Below are positions 1 to 7,814 of a DNA stretch of 21,844 nucleotides, piece after piece; position 1 is the stretch's first letter; every line of letters starts with the position of its first letter. The position numbers and the translations under genes were made by a program. The notes below the pieces were generated by a model, which saw nothing but the letters and a program-made list of their open reading frames with translations, searched no databases and was not told the DNA's origin. Source of the DNA: a virus; the IMG/VR virus record IMGVR_UViG_3300028024_000174, positions 1 to 21,844 of that record; one strand, given 5' to 3'.

Positions 1-660
1 TTATGGAATGTACTTTATGAACAGCGTGCCGTCGGGCTTACCTTCTACAGAAGGTGTGCCGGAGGCATACAGATACACGTTCACCACCCGCGCCTCCTCC
101 GGCGCTGTGCTGCCCGTGATCTTCAGCGTCGGAAGCACCGTATGGGTATGCCCAGCGGCCGCTTTGCCGTCCATGTCCTGCTTGAGCGTCGCCACGGAAT
201 ACGCGAGCACGCGCTCATCCGCGAAGCTGCCGGATACGATCCCCGTAGAATCGGCGCGCAGCTTGCAGAACGGCATCTGGTGGAGGACCCCGCCTGAATT
301 GACGTCCTCCTGCGTAAGGGGTGGGTATCCCGCCGTATCCGAAAGCACCTTGAAGCTGCCCTGCAAGAACTCCGCCTCGCTGTTGGCCTGGTTGAGGTTG
401 ACCTCGAACAGCACCCGCATGTACTGCGTCTGCCCTGCGGGCACCGATGGTATGCCGATGCTCTCAGGGGAAGTGATATACACCAGCCTCCCGCATACAA
501 AGAACGCCCCCGTGCCAATGTTCACGGCGGCGGCCCCGTCCTGCGCGACCTCGCAGCCGGAGATCACGCAGGAGTTGTTCGCCAGCGCAACCGCGTGGCA
601 CAGCCCGTCGTCCTGCGAGCGTACCTTCTGCTTGTCGAATGTAACTGCACGGATGGCCAT
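1..660 (-). CDS. Baseplate or tail-fibre-like phage protein
   Basis: 219-residue protein, complete: ATG at 660 and TAA at 1-3. A good ribosome binding site (AAGGAGGG) precedes the start. It lies 1 nt after the Tal-like gene, so the two are probably translated together. The N-terminal part is beta-rich and glycine-rich. Near residues 169-173 there is a GHTH motif, which is common near the C-terminus of tail fibre and baseplate proteins, followed by a short beta-rich tail. By position (after distal tail protein and Tal) it is probably part of the baseplate or receptor-binding apparatus at the tail tip. I do not recognise a specific family, so the role rests mostly on gene order and the GHTH motif. 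The downstream neighbour lies outside the window. Confidence 0.6.
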   Translation of the reverse strand: MAIRAVTFDKQKVRSQDDGLCHAVALANNSCVISGCEVAQDGAAAVNIGTGAFFVCGRLVYITSPESIGIPSVPAGQTQYMRVLFEVNLNQANSEAEFLQGSFKVLSDTAGYPPLTQEDVNSGGVLHQMPFCKLRADSTGIVSGSFADERVLAYSVATLKQDMDGKAAAGHTHTVLPTLKITGSTAPEEARVVNVYLYASGTPSVEGKPDGTLFIKYIP

Positions 661-661
661 A

Positions 662-1657
662 TCACATCCCTCCTTTGAGCTTGTCGGTCAGTGTCAGCTT
701 CGCGTCCCCGAAGCGGACCAGCGTCGTTCGTGCGCTGCTGCTCATATGGATGTAGCTGACGTAGGTATCGTAGATGCCGGAGCGGGTTTTCACGGTCGCC
801 CGGTCGAACAACCGGATGCCCGAAACGTCGTATAGCAAGGAACCGGAGAAAATTTCGGCCTCGATCAGGTGGCTGAACTGGTTCTTGGCGAAGGCGTCCG
901 CGGCGGCGGCCTCCTCGTCCTCGGGATTCTCACAATAGATGGCGTCCGCCTGCCCGGCTGATCGGATACCTGCCGAGGGGTCGGTTCCATAGGAACCGTC
1001 GGTGAAAAGATAGTAGGTCGTGGTGCCCGCAGACGTTTTTACCGTTACTTTGGAAACACACTTGGAAACGACGGTTTCGCTCAGGTGCAGCACGTCCGCC
1101 ACCGTGGCGTCAATAATATGCCGCTTCGGTTCCCGTTGCCCGAGCAACACGCGCAGCATGCCGGGCGCGGGCGTAAAATCCGCGAAAATCCCATGCCGTT
1201 TGGCAACGTAACGCAGGAAGGTATCGAGGTTGTAGATGCCATTGTCGTTGTGTGGGATGACGCCGAGCGGGGTCTGCGTTACCGCCTCGGCCCACAGGTA
1301 CGGTATATCCAGCACCGCGTCGCCGGAGGATATGAAATTGTCCCGAATAGCGGAGAAAATGAAGTTCTCCGTAACCGCATCCCCCGCGCCCAGCAGGATA
1401 TTCCGCGAAAACAGGCTGGATATGGGAAGCGCCTGGAGCGTAACGGCAGTCGTGTTTTTGTCTGCCTCAATCCCAGAACAGATGCCCAGGTAGCTGTTTC
1501 GCAACAGCACAAAATCTCCGATCGCCGCATCTACCGGAGCCGCGAACGTAAAGCTGCTTTGTGCGGGGGAGGCGGCATCCTCGCTGATTTCGTACCGAAC
1601 GGGGTTGGCTGCCGCCTTGACGGACATATCCGCTTTGGAAAGGATATAGCATTGCAT
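662..1657 (-). CDS. Tal-like tail/baseplate hub protein
   Basis: 331-residue protein directly after the distal tail protein; its ATG at 1657 lies 1 nt below that gene's stop codon at 1659. Established synteny in siphoviruses puts the tail-associated (Tal) hub protein here, closing the tail tube and organising the baseplate. The protein is short for a Tal: it covers only what looks like the N-terminal hub region, and I see no C-terminal peptidase or lytic domain. It resembles the ReqiPepy6 Gp37-like group of phage tail proteins in length and layout, but that is from memory and not tested. An acidic alanine-rich segment (ENPEDEEAAAADAFAK) lies around residues 244-259. The following gene starts at 660. 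Confidence 0.6.
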   Translation of the reverse strand: MQCYILSKADMSVKAAANPVRYEISEDAASPAQSSFTFAAPVDAAIGDFVLLRNSYLGICSGIEADKNTTAVTLQALPISSLFSRNILLGAGDAVTENFIFSAIRDNFISSGDAVLDIPYLWAEAVTQTPLGVIPHNDNGIYNLDTFLRYVAKRHGIFADFTPAPGMLRVLLGQREPKRHIIDATVADVLHLSETVVSKCVSKVTVKTSAGTTTYYLFTDGSYGTDPSAGIRSAGQADAIYCENPEDEEAAAADAFAKNQFSHLIEAEIFSGSLLYDVSGIRLFDRATVKTRSGIYDTYVSYIHMSSSARTTLVRFGDAKLTLTDKLKGGM

Positions 1658-1658
1658 A

Positions 1659-2513
1659 TCACACCGCCTTGTAAGAGGGGTATACCGTGATGGTCGCCTT
1701 CCCTGAAATCTCGTTGTCCGCGCTCAGGCGCAGGGCAGACAGCCCGCGCGGGAGCTTGAAGAAGTTGTCGTTCTCTATGGAGATGGCGCCGATCAGGTTT
1801 TCCTCCGAACCGTCCGGGAACCGTTTTTTGAGGTACAGTTCATCGTCCTTTGTGCAATAAAGTAGCGTTTGCCCTTCCTCGATCACATTGGTAACCGCGA
1901 GTTGGGCGGTGAGCGTTCCAAGAATATATAAGGAAAGAGCGGGGTTCACGAGCGGGCCTTCGGCTTCCAAGAGCAGAGGAGCATCGAAGTGCCCATCATT
2001 GGTGATCTCGATGTCGTTGGCGGAAACGTCGCTGTAGGCGTACTCATATGCGCGTTCATACCGCAGTTCCGTGCCTCCTTGGTCGGCTACGATGCGCAGG
2101 CTATCCCGCTTATACCAAGCGCTTTTCAGGGTCAGAGTAACATCGCACTCCATGCGGCCACCCTTGATTTCGCCCTTTGTGACCTGTTCAACCTCCGCAT
2201 CTGCCAGAAATTCTCCAGTGGCCGATTCGTAGCGCGGGGCATATACCAGGCGGAGCGTTCCGGCGGAGGATATGAAGTTCACCAGCGCCCGATAGCCGTC
2301 ATATGCGCGGGAATCGTCGAACGCAGCAACGCCCGTAAAGGAACGCAGCGGGAACGCCTCTTCTACCACCCGCGCGGCGCTGCCCACCAGTTCGTAGCTG
2401 CGGGATATGGCCAGCCCGAGGCCGGCGGGCGAGGTCAGTAGCGCCCCCGCCTTCAGGTCCTGCAGGTTGAAGCGCTGGCGGAGCGCGTTTTCAAGATAAA
2501 ATCTGCGGTGCAA
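1659..2513 (-). CDS. Distal tail protein (Dit), siphovirus tail component
   Basis: 284 residues from a TTG codon at 2513. I chose this start because the protein then begins MHRRFYLENALRQRFNLQD, the usual N-terminus of clostridial Dit proteins, and an AGGGGG ribosome binding site lies about 6 nt upstream. The frame stays open to 2633, but that longer reading would overlap the divergent plus-strand gene. Dit forms the ring joining the tail tube to the baseplate. Its place before the Tal-like gene supports this. Oddly, the first codons of this gene were copied into the tandem duplication next door: the dead copy at about 3206-3300 has its start codon changed from TTG to TAG and an internal stop. 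The living copy is intact. Transcription from the late operon must cross two antisense genes to reach it. Confidence 0.72.
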   Translation of the reverse strand: MHRRFYLENALRQRFNLQDLKAGALLTSPAGLGLAISRSYELVGSAARVVEEAFPLRSFTGVAAFDDSRAYDGYRALVNFISSAGTLRLVYAPRYESATGEFLADAEVEQVTKGEIKGGRMECDVTLTLKSAWYKRDSLRIVADQGGTELRYERAYEYAYSDVSANDIEITNDGHFDAPLLLEAEGPLVNPALSLYILGTLTAQLAVTNVIEEGQTLLYCTKDDELYLKKRFPDGSEENLIGAISIENDNFFKLPRGLSALRLSADNEISGKATITVYPSYKAV

Positions 2514-3201
2514 AAGAACGCCCCCTGTTCGTTGTGGTTTTATCTGCCGGAAAAAGCGTTTGAATATGAAACCGCCACATACAATGCTGTAAGCAGATAA
2601 GGGCAGGTGCGTTATGAGCTGGCAAGAAAACATACGGGTGCTTTGGACGGACCATCTGGTTTGGATCAGACAATTTCTGATCAGCCTGATGTTCCGACTT
2701 CGAGATTTAAGCTATATCTCGATACGCACCCTGCAAAATGCTATTGATTTCTCAGCGCAGCTTACTCCCTTCTACGGCTTGGAGAACGCGAAGCTCTATG
2801 AAACTCTGCTTGCCGAGCGGGTTCTGCTGTTGGCCGAATTGGCGTCCACCATAAAAATGGACGGTGATACTTCTGTGCAATTATCAAAACTGCAGAAAAA
2901 TGCGGATGATACCGCCGCCCTGTTTGCCGGTTTGAACCCTTATTGGGATAAGGCTGTATGGCAGCAGATGCTATATACGCAGTATCGGCTCGAAGAACAG
3001 CTCATACGGCAGATCGCGCAAGATAGGTTCTCCACGTCGGTTCCCATATATGACGCAATCTATCAAAATGCCTTGAAGATGGCGGCCTACACGGCACAAT
3101 TTCCAAAGTTCGCATATCCTCTAGGCACCGCTCTTGCGTTTCCTAGTACGCCATCCCCAGCCGGCGATTGAAGGTATTGACCAGCATGTTGATCTGCCCC
3201 T
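2414..3201. repeat. Tandem duplication, left copy (~790 bp)
   Basis: This unit holds the 5' end of the living Dit gene, the Dit/gene intergenic region, the whole plus-strand 185-codon gene and a dead copy of the tape measure 3' end. It matches 3204-4003. The two ATG codons (2614 and 3401) are 787 bp apart, as are the two CAGGTCCTGCAGGTTGAA tracts (2454 and 3241). At the far end the offset is 802 bp, because this copy lacks 15 bp (five codons) present in the other. The left boundary is fuzzy: Dit similarity fades around 2412-2420. Confidence 0.85.
2614..3171 (+). CDS. Small helical protein of unknown function, paralogue 1 (reverse to the late operon)
   Basis: 185 residues, plus strand, against the direction of all surrounding phage genes. 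The protein is probably mostly helical. Recognisable stretches are WTDHLVWIRQFLISLMF (residues 11-27), TPFYGLENAKL (51-61) and LNPYWDKAVWQQMLY (108-122). I recall a widespread uncharacterised Bacillota family with the same pattern (W..H..W.R, RLLQN, PFYG, NPYW), often mislabelled acetylglutamate kinase in databases; nothing in the sequence supports such an enzyme. It is about 80% identical by eye to the next paralogue and lacks five residues (MIDGI) near the end. The ribosome binding site is weak. A TACAAT -10-like hexamer about 40 bp upstream is kept in both copies, but no good -35 is visible. The last codons run antisense over the dead tape measure fragment. Expression apart from the late operon, perhaps in the lysogen, is an inference. 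Confidence 0.7.
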   Translation: MSWQENIRVLWTDHLVWIRQFLISLMFRLRDLSYISIRTLQNAIDFSAQLTPFYGLENAKLYETLLAERVLLLAELASTIKMDGDTSVQLSKLQKNADDTAALFAGLNPYWDKAVWQQMLYTQYRLEEQLIRQIAQDRFSTSVPIYDAIYQNALKMAAYTAQFPKFAYPLGTALAFPSTPSPAGD

Positions 3202-3202
3202 G
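3143..3202 (-). pseudogene. Dead fragment of tape measure protein C-terminus
   Basis: Read on the minus strand, this stretch encodes QINMLVNTFNRRLGMAY and a TAG stop, almost the same as the true end of the tape measure gene at 3945 (QINMLVNTVNRRLGMAL). There is no gene body upstream of it. It is a by-product of the tandem duplication and overlaps the 3' end of plus-strand paralogue 1 just as the living tape measure end overlaps paralogue 2. Confidence 0.85.
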
Positions 3203-3205
3203 CCG

Positions 3206-3300
3206 GGCCCGAGACCGGGCTGGGGTCGGCAGCACTCGCCCAGGTCCTGCAGGTTGAACCGTTACCGAAGCGCATTTTCAAGGTAAAATCTGCTGTGCTA
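3206..3300 (-). pseudogene. Dead fragment of distal tail protein N-terminus
   Basis: Minus-strand remnant of the Dit 5' end. The former TTG start codon is now TAG (3298-3300). The next codons still read HSRFYLENALR, then an in-frame TAA, then RFNLQDL, after which similarity decays. It ends at the junction with the tape measure fragment near 3203. It cannot be translated as Dit and marks the duplication junction. Confidence 0.85.
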
Positions 3301-3400
3301 AAATTCGCCCACCTGCTCGTTGTGGGTTTATCTGCCGAAAAGGCGTTTGAATACGAAAATGTTACATACAATGCTGTAAGCAGAAAGAGGCGGTATCTCT

Positions 3401-3973
3401 ATGAGCTGGCAGGAAAGTATACGTGTGCTCTGGACGGATCATCTGGCTTGGATTAGGCAACTCTTGACCAGCCTGATGTTCAGGTTGCGGGATTTAAGCT
3501 ATGTAACGATACGCACCCTGCAGAACGCCATCGATTTCTCAGCGCAGCTTACTCCCTTCTACGGCTTGGAGAACGCGAAGTTGTATGAGACTCTACTGGC
3601 CGAGCGGGTTCTGCTGTTGGCCGAATTAGCCTCCACTTTAAGAATGGGTAGCGATGTTGCCCTCCCAATGACAAAATTGCATGCAAACGCCGACGACACC
3701 GCGGCCCTGTTTGCTGCACTGAATCCCTATTGGAATAAGGCCGTGTGGCAGCAAATGCTGTATACGCAGTATCAGCTTGAAGAGCAGCTCATACGGCAGA
3801 TACTGGAGGACAAATACTCTACGTCGGTTCCCATATACGATGAAATTTATCAGAACGCCCTGAAGATGGCGTCCTATATGATTGATGGGATTACAGCGCA
3901 ATTTCCACAGTATGCATACCCTGTGGGCACGGCTCTTGCGTTTCCTACAGCGCCATCCCCAACCGGCGGTTGA
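3401..3973 (+). CDS. Small helical protein of unknown function, paralogue 2 (reverse to the late operon)
   Basis: 190 residues, the longer member of the tandem pair. It starts MSWQESIRVLWTDHLAWIRQ and keeps all the blocks of its partner: the W..H..W.R N-terminus, TPFYGLENAKL, LNPYWNKAVWQQMLY and a C-terminal TAQFPQYAYPVGTALAFP. Most differences fall in the middle (about residues 80-96), which looks like a tolerant linker between helices. The gene ends at 3973, overlapping the convergent tape measure gene by 29 nt. Its last roughly ten residues (AFPTAPSPTGG) are therefore encoded antisense to tape measure codons and may carry no function of their own. There is no signal peptide or clear membrane segment. 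The family is unknown to me beyond the resemblance noted for paralogue 1. That both copies are open and conserved in protein suggests selection. Confidence 0.72.
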   Translation: MSWQESIRVLWTDHLAWIRQLLTSLMFRLRDLSYVTIRTLQNAIDFSAQLTPFYGLENAKLYETLLAERVLLLAELASTLRMGSDVALPMTKLHANADDTAALFAALNPYWNKAVWQQMLYTQYQLEEQLIRQILEDKYSTSVPIYDEIYQNALKMASYMIDGITAQFPQYAYPVGTALAFPTAPSPTGG

Positions 3974-6299
3974 CCGTATTGACCAGCATATTGATCTGCC
4001 CCTCGTCCAGCGTATTCGTGTACACGTTTAGGGTGATTCGGCTACCGGAGGGTGTGCTTCCTGCGGCGTTTCCGCCGTCCACGGAGATGTTGGCTTTCGC
4101 CCCACCTACGGCGGCGTTTAGCCGGTACATGGCGTCGTCCACGGCCGGGACGCTGCCCGTGATCCCTTGTGCAAGGCCGAGGCTCAGGTTCTTGCCGATA
4201 TCCGCAAACACACGCGACGGCGAGTGGATGCCCAGGGTATCCTTGACGCCGCTGACCAAGCCGTTGAAAAGGCCCGTCACCTTGTTTTTCAGCCAGCTTG
4301 TCAGAGACTGGATGCCCGACCATACGCCCTGCATGAAGCTTTCGCCCAGATCGCCTGCGGCGCTCAGCAGTTTCCCCGCTGACTGGACGAGGCCCGATAC
4401 CAGTGCGCCCATCAACTCTACACCCGCCCGGATGATCTGCGGCAGGTTGTCCAAGATCGCCTGCGCGATCTCCGGGATCATGCCGATCACGGTCTGAATG
4501 AGCTGCGGCAGTGCGTTCAGGATGCCGAGCACCACCGCCAGCGTGATCTGAATACCCGCCTGAATGATCTTGGGCAGGCTCCGCAGGATGGCGCTCACGA
4601 TCTCGGGGATCAGGCCCAGGATGCAGTTCACCAATTGCGGCAGATTATCGAGAATGCCCTGGATCAGCGCCAGCAGCAGGTTCAAACCGGCCTCGATGAT
4701 CTTGGGCAGGTTTTCGGTCAGCGTCCGTATGATCTGCCCGATCGCCTGGATGATCGCGGGAATGAGCTGCGGGATGCTGTTTGTCAGCCCCTGCACCAGC
4801 GCAAGCAATATCTGTATGCCCGCGTCCAATACGACGGGGAGGCTGTCGAGCAGGCTTGTAGCGATCTGCGCCACCATCTGAACCGCCATGTTGGCGAGCG
4901 CGGGCGCGTTGCCCGAGATAGCAGCGATCACGCTTTGGAACATCCCCAGCGCGGCGGCGAGCAGAACAGGGAGTATCTGCGGGAGCGTGGCGATCGCCGA
5001 GGCCGCGAGGCTACTGAGAATCTTGGTGCCCTGCGTCGCAAGCTGGGGCAGCGCCGCCGATATGCGGGCCGATACATCCGTAAGGAGCGAGGATACCGAA
5101 TCCCCCACGGCGCTCCAATCGCCCGTCTGGATGGCACCCGCCGCAGACGCCGCCACCTCGCGCACATGATCGACCACTTCGCCGAGCGCAGGCACGACCG
5201 CCGCGCCCAACGTTTGCGCCAACACCGTGCCGGTGGCCTTCAGGCGCTGCATCCGGTCGTCGAACGCGCCCAGGGCCGTGACGCTGTGATCCCCCAGCAC
5301 CGCGCCGACGCTGTTCGCTTCTTCCGCAAGGTTATTGAGCGCATCCGATCCCGCCGCGATCAGAGGGTTCAGCTCCTTGGCATTCTTGCCGAAAAGCTGC
5401 ATGGCGAGGGCGTCGCGCTCGGTTTCATTGCTCACCTTGCCCAGCGCGCCGATCGCGTCGGTCCATACTTCCTTGCTGCTGCGCAACGAGCCGTCCGAAT
5501 TGGATATGGAAACACCCAGCGCCTTGAATGCCTCCGCCTGCTTGCCGCTGCCGTCGCGTGCGGAATCCATGCTCTTGGTCAGCTTGAACATGGAATCCGT
5601 CATGGTCTCGAGCGGCACGTCCACAAACCGGGAGGCGTAGGATAGCTCCTGCAGCGTTTTCGTGCTGATGCCCGTTTTATTGGAGAGGGTAATCAGCTCG
5701 TCCGCCGCTTCCCCCGCGCCGGTGGTGATCTTCCAGACGCCCGCACCCGCGGCCGCGGCGGCCGCGCCCACGGCGGCGATCCCCGCAACGGCCGCTTTGC
5801 CTATCCCGCCCGCTATGGAACCCAGCATGCCGGAAAAGCCGCGCGTCTTTTCGGAGGCGGTATCCATCTCACGCCCTGCGCTTTCCGCCTCGTTCCTAAG
5901 GGCGTCGATGCGTTCGTCGGCGGTACCGGCTACCGTACCCAGGCCCTGCAGCTCGCCCTCGAACCGGTTGACCTCGCCCTCAGCCTTGGCGATCTCGCGT
6001 GTGAAGGCGCGGTACTGCTCCTCGGAAATCTTGCCTTCGGCGAACTGCTGGTTGACCTGTGCCTGTGCGATGCGCAAGGTATCCAGTTTTTCCTTGGCAT
6101 TCGCTACAGCCTTTGCAAGTAGCTCTTGCTTCTGGGCGAGCAGTTCCACATTGCCGGGGTTCAATTTGAGGAGGGATTCGACCTGTTTCAGTTCCGATTG
6201 TAAGCTGCGCGCCTTCTTGTTGACGTCCTCCAGCGCTTTCCCGAGACCCGTGGTGCTGGCGCCGATCTCCACCGTAATACCCTTGATCGTGCCCGCCAC
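3945..6299 (-). CDS. Tail tape measure protein
   Basis: 784 residues from a GTG at 6299, preceded by AAGGAGGG; the upstream in-frame ATG would place the start inside a terminator hairpin, so GTG is preferred. The protein sets tail length and occupies the tail lumen. The N-terminal 160 residues are charged coiled coil, followed by an alanine/glycine-rich hydrophobic stretch (AAVAGIAAVGAAAAAAGAG), a globular part typical of TP901-type tape measures, and a hydrophobic helical region with a 44-residue repeat (three copies, DNA 4446-4841). After that come NKVTGLFNGLVSGVKDTLGIHSPSRVFADIG, a motif found near the end of many Bacillota tape measures, and a C-terminal NRRLGMAL. The 3' end overlaps the convergent plus-strand gene by 29 nt and was copied into the tandem duplication. 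Confidence 0.93.
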   Translation of the reverse strand: MAGTIKGITVEIGASTTGLGKALEDVNKKARSLQSELKQVESLLKLNPGNVELLAQKQELLAKAVANAKEKLDTLRIAQAQVNQQFAEGKISEEQYRAFTREIAKAEGEVNRFEGELQGLGTVAGTADERIDALRNEAESAGREMDTASEKTRGFSGMLGSIAGGIGKAAVAGIAAVGAAAAAAGAGVWKITTGAGEAADELITLSNKTGISTKTLQELSYASRFVDVPLETMTDSMFKLTKSMDSARDGSGKQAEAFKALGVSISNSDGSLRSSKEVWTDAIGALGKVSNETERDALAMQLFGKNAKELNPLIAAGSDALNNLAEEANSVGAVLGDHSVTALGAFDDRMQRLKATGTVLAQTLGAAVVPALGEVVDHVREVAASAAGAIQTGDWSAVGDSVSSLLTDVSARISAALPQLATQGTKILSSLAASAIATLPQILPVLLAAALGMFQSVIAAISGNAPALANMAVQMVAQIATSLLDSLPVVLDAGIQILLALVQGLTNSIPQLIPAIIQAIGQIIRTLTENLPKIIEAGLNLLLALIQGILDNLPQLVNCILGLIPEIVSAILRSLPKIIQAGIQITLAVVLGILNALPQLIQTVIGMIPEIAQAILDNLPQIIRAGVELMGALVSGLVQSAGKLLSAAGDLGESFMQGVWSGIQSLTSWLKNKVTGLFNGLVSGVKDTLGIHSPSRVFADIGKNLSLGLAQGITGSVPAVDDAMYRLNAAVGGAKANISVDGGNAAGSTPSGSRITLNVYTNTLDEGQINMLVNTVNRRLGMAL
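4446..4841 (-). repeat. Three 132-bp in-frame repeats in the tape measure gene
   Basis: Units start (minus strand) at 4841, 4709 and 4577, with a partial fourth at 4445. Each encodes 44 residues of the form LP.II.AG...LLALI.GIL..LPQL...I..IPEI..AIL... The spacing is exactly 132 bp each time, and 44 is four times the 11-residue helical period known in tape measure proteins. Confidence 0.85.
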
Positions 6300-6324
6300 A
6301 GCAATCCCTCCTTTCGGGTGCAAC

Positions 6325-6349
6325 AAAAAGGACCGCTGAATAGCGATCC
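6325..6349 (-). terminator. Intrinsic-terminator-like hairpin before the tape measure gene
   Basis: On the minus strand an 8-bp stem (6330-6337 with 6342-6349, one G-U pair, 4-nt loop) is followed by TTTTT. It ends about 25 nt before the tape measure GTG start, so it may attenuate rather than simply end transcription. Confidence 0.6.
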
Positions 6350-6365
6350 AATCGGTATCCTAATT

Positions 6366-6394
6366 AAAAAGCCTGCCGATCAGCGCCGGCAGGC
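6366..6394 (-). terminator. Terminator of the lipoprotein gene
   Basis: Perfect 8-bp GC-rich stem (6371-6378 with 6387-6394, 8-nt loop) followed on the minus strand by TTTTT (6366-6370). It lies about 30 nt past the stop codon of the lipoprotein gene at 6424. Confidence 0.75.
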
Positions 6395-6423
6395 CATGCA
6401 ATGCGATAGGGCTTTGGTCCTGT

Positions 6424-7770
6424 TTACTCCGTAACCAAGGCATTCAACCGGGGGTGCGTACCCTCCAGATTGTTATACACCCAGACTTTATCCCCCCATA
6501 TCCATAACCCACCGCTGACGGCCGGGGAAATGTCGGCGGTGGATTTTACCGGGGGGTATAGATCTGTGTAGTCCCAACCGTGCCGCGAAATGCCGATTTC
6601 GCTCAGAGGGATTTGGTACAGCAGGCTGTTCTCCCAAAGGAAATAGAGCGTATCGTTTGCGATGTTGATTTTCGCAGTGTCAACGCCGCCCTCGAGCCAA
6701 TCGATCACCAGCTCCGGCGTGCCGCCTTCCAAAGGAATACGCAGCAACTGCGTATGATGCTGCCCGGAACCCACAAAATCTCTATTGCCTATGTAGTATA
6801 TGTACCCATCGTAAACTGCGGCGATATATATCGCGTCCATAAAGGGAAGGACCTCGCTTTGCCCGGTTGTGAGATCCATTTTGCGGGTGACATAGCTCGC
6901 CTCGTTGGTAGCGGCGTCGCGCTCTTGCGCCGTGTACAGCAGGCAATCCTGACCGAACGTCATATAGATGATCCCCGGATAATCCTTATACGGGTACTCA
7001 ATAATCTTCTGCACCGTTCCATCCAATATGGAACGGCGTTCAAGGCCGATTATGCCATCCGGCCTTTTTGTTTCTTTGTCAATATGCTCCGACGTATCGG
7101 TTTCGTAATAGCACCAGCTTCCGACAATGGTGCACTTGCAATTATATCTGATATAAAACTCATCCAGTTTTTCCAAGGCGGCATCAGGATGATTGACGTC
7201 CTTCTTGAACAGCCTGGCCTTGCGCGCTTCTAAGTATGGGTTGTCCCGATCGGTCTCGGGAGCGGCCAGGGTAACGTAGCAGATATGCGCTTTATCCACA
7301 ATCCCCATTCCGACAAATTCGCCCAGGTCTCTGGCTGTGTCTATGATGTCCGCGCCGCCCTCGGCGGCGGATACCGTGCCGCCAATCATCTCGCACGTAT
7401 CGACGTCCGCCTTAAAGACGTTCCCCGAGGAATTCTGGTATACATACAGCATGCTGCCGTCGCTGACCATAATGTCACCGTGAGCATCCGTGCACATGTC
7501 CGGGTTTCCCATGAGACGGTTCATATTCACGTTGTTAATACCGCCGGCGCCATCCGAAGAGGCGTTCCATCCGATATTGGAGGATTTGGCTTCTTTATCC
7601 GGCGTGCTTTGGGCAGCCGCGGCTGAGCCGCCGTCCGTCTGTCCGGGCTGCGCCGTAGCGGCGCTGGCTGCTGATGCTTTTTCCATAACAGGGTTCGTTG
7701 CCTGATTCGCGCAGGATGATTCGAGTAAGCAAAGGCACAATAGTAAAACTGCAACGCGAATTCTTCTCAT
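6424..7770 (-). CDS. Predicted secreted lipoprotein with beta-propeller-like (DUF5050-like) region; phage cargo gene
   Basis: 448 residues, ATG at 7770 after an AAGGAG site. The N-terminus is a signal sequence (MRRIRVAVLLLCLCLLESSC), probably cleaved and lipidated at Cys20; the lipobox (LESSC) is not ideal because of Glu at -3. A low-complexity Ala/Ser/Gly linker follows to about residue 80. The rest has repeating blocks of the type DG.IYYI..........LLRIPLEGG.P and NDTLYFLWENSLLYQIPL, as in DUF5050-type propeller proteins of Clostridia. Such proteins sit on the outer face of the membrane; no enzyme motif is visible. It lies between the tail chaperone and the tape measure, where siphoviruses normally have nothing, and has its own terminator. 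It is best read as a cargo (moron) gene altering the lysogen's surface. It could instead be a virion-associated protein, which I consider less likely. Confidence 0.75.
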   Translation of the reverse strand: MRRIRVAVLLLCLCLLESSCANQATNPVMEKASAASAATAQPGQTDGGSAAAAQSTPDKEAKSSNIGWNASSDGAGGINNVNMNRLMGNPDMCTDAHGDIMVSDGSMLYVYQNSSGNVFKADVDTCEMIGGTVSAAEGGADIIDTARDLGEFVGMGIVDKAHICYVTLAAPETDRDNPYLEARKARLFKKDVNHPDAALEKLDEFYIRYNCKCTIVGSWCYYETDTSEHIDKETKRPDGIIGLERRSILDGTVQKIIEYPYKDYPGIIYMTFGQDCLLYTAQERDAATNEASYVTRKMDLTTGQSEVLPFMDAIYIAAVYDGYIYYIGNRDFVGSGQHHTQLLRIPLEGGTPELVIDWLEGGVDTAKINIANDTLYFLWENSLLYQIPLSEIGISRHGWDYTDLYPPVKSTADISPAVSGGLWIWGDKVWVYNNLEGTHPRLNALVTE

Positions 7771-7814
7771 TCTTTTCTCCTTATGGGTTCATGAATTTCA
7801 TCCGCACCTTTAAT

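Larger units (their letters stand above)
3204..4003. repeat. Tandem duplication, right copy (~800 bp)
   Basis: Head-to-tail partner of 2414-3201. It holds a dead copy of the Dit 5' end, the intergenic region, the plus-strand 190-codon gene and the living tape measure 3' end. Similarity stops at the shared GATCTGCCCCT (3993-4003 here, 3191-3201 in the left copy). The copies have diverged clearly at the nucleotide level while both plus-strand genes stayed open, so the duplication is not recent. Confidence 0.85.

Noticed and set aside
2514-2633. Longer Dit start at 2633
   Set aside because: Adds 40 residues with no family match, overlaps the divergent gene, and has no ribosome binding site.
3087-3371. 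94-codon minus-strand open frame across the duplication junction
   Set aside because: It crosses the dead Dit and tape measure fragments in a different frame and contains no coherent domain.
4446-4841. CRISPR-like regular repeats
   Set aside because: The units are 132 bp, in frame, degenerate and coding; they are protein repeats.
4635-5645. 336-codon plus-strand open frame opposite the tape measure gene
   Set aside because: Arg/His-rich shadow of a GC-rich gene; no ribosome binding site and no family pattern, while the minus strand has a clear tape measure protein.
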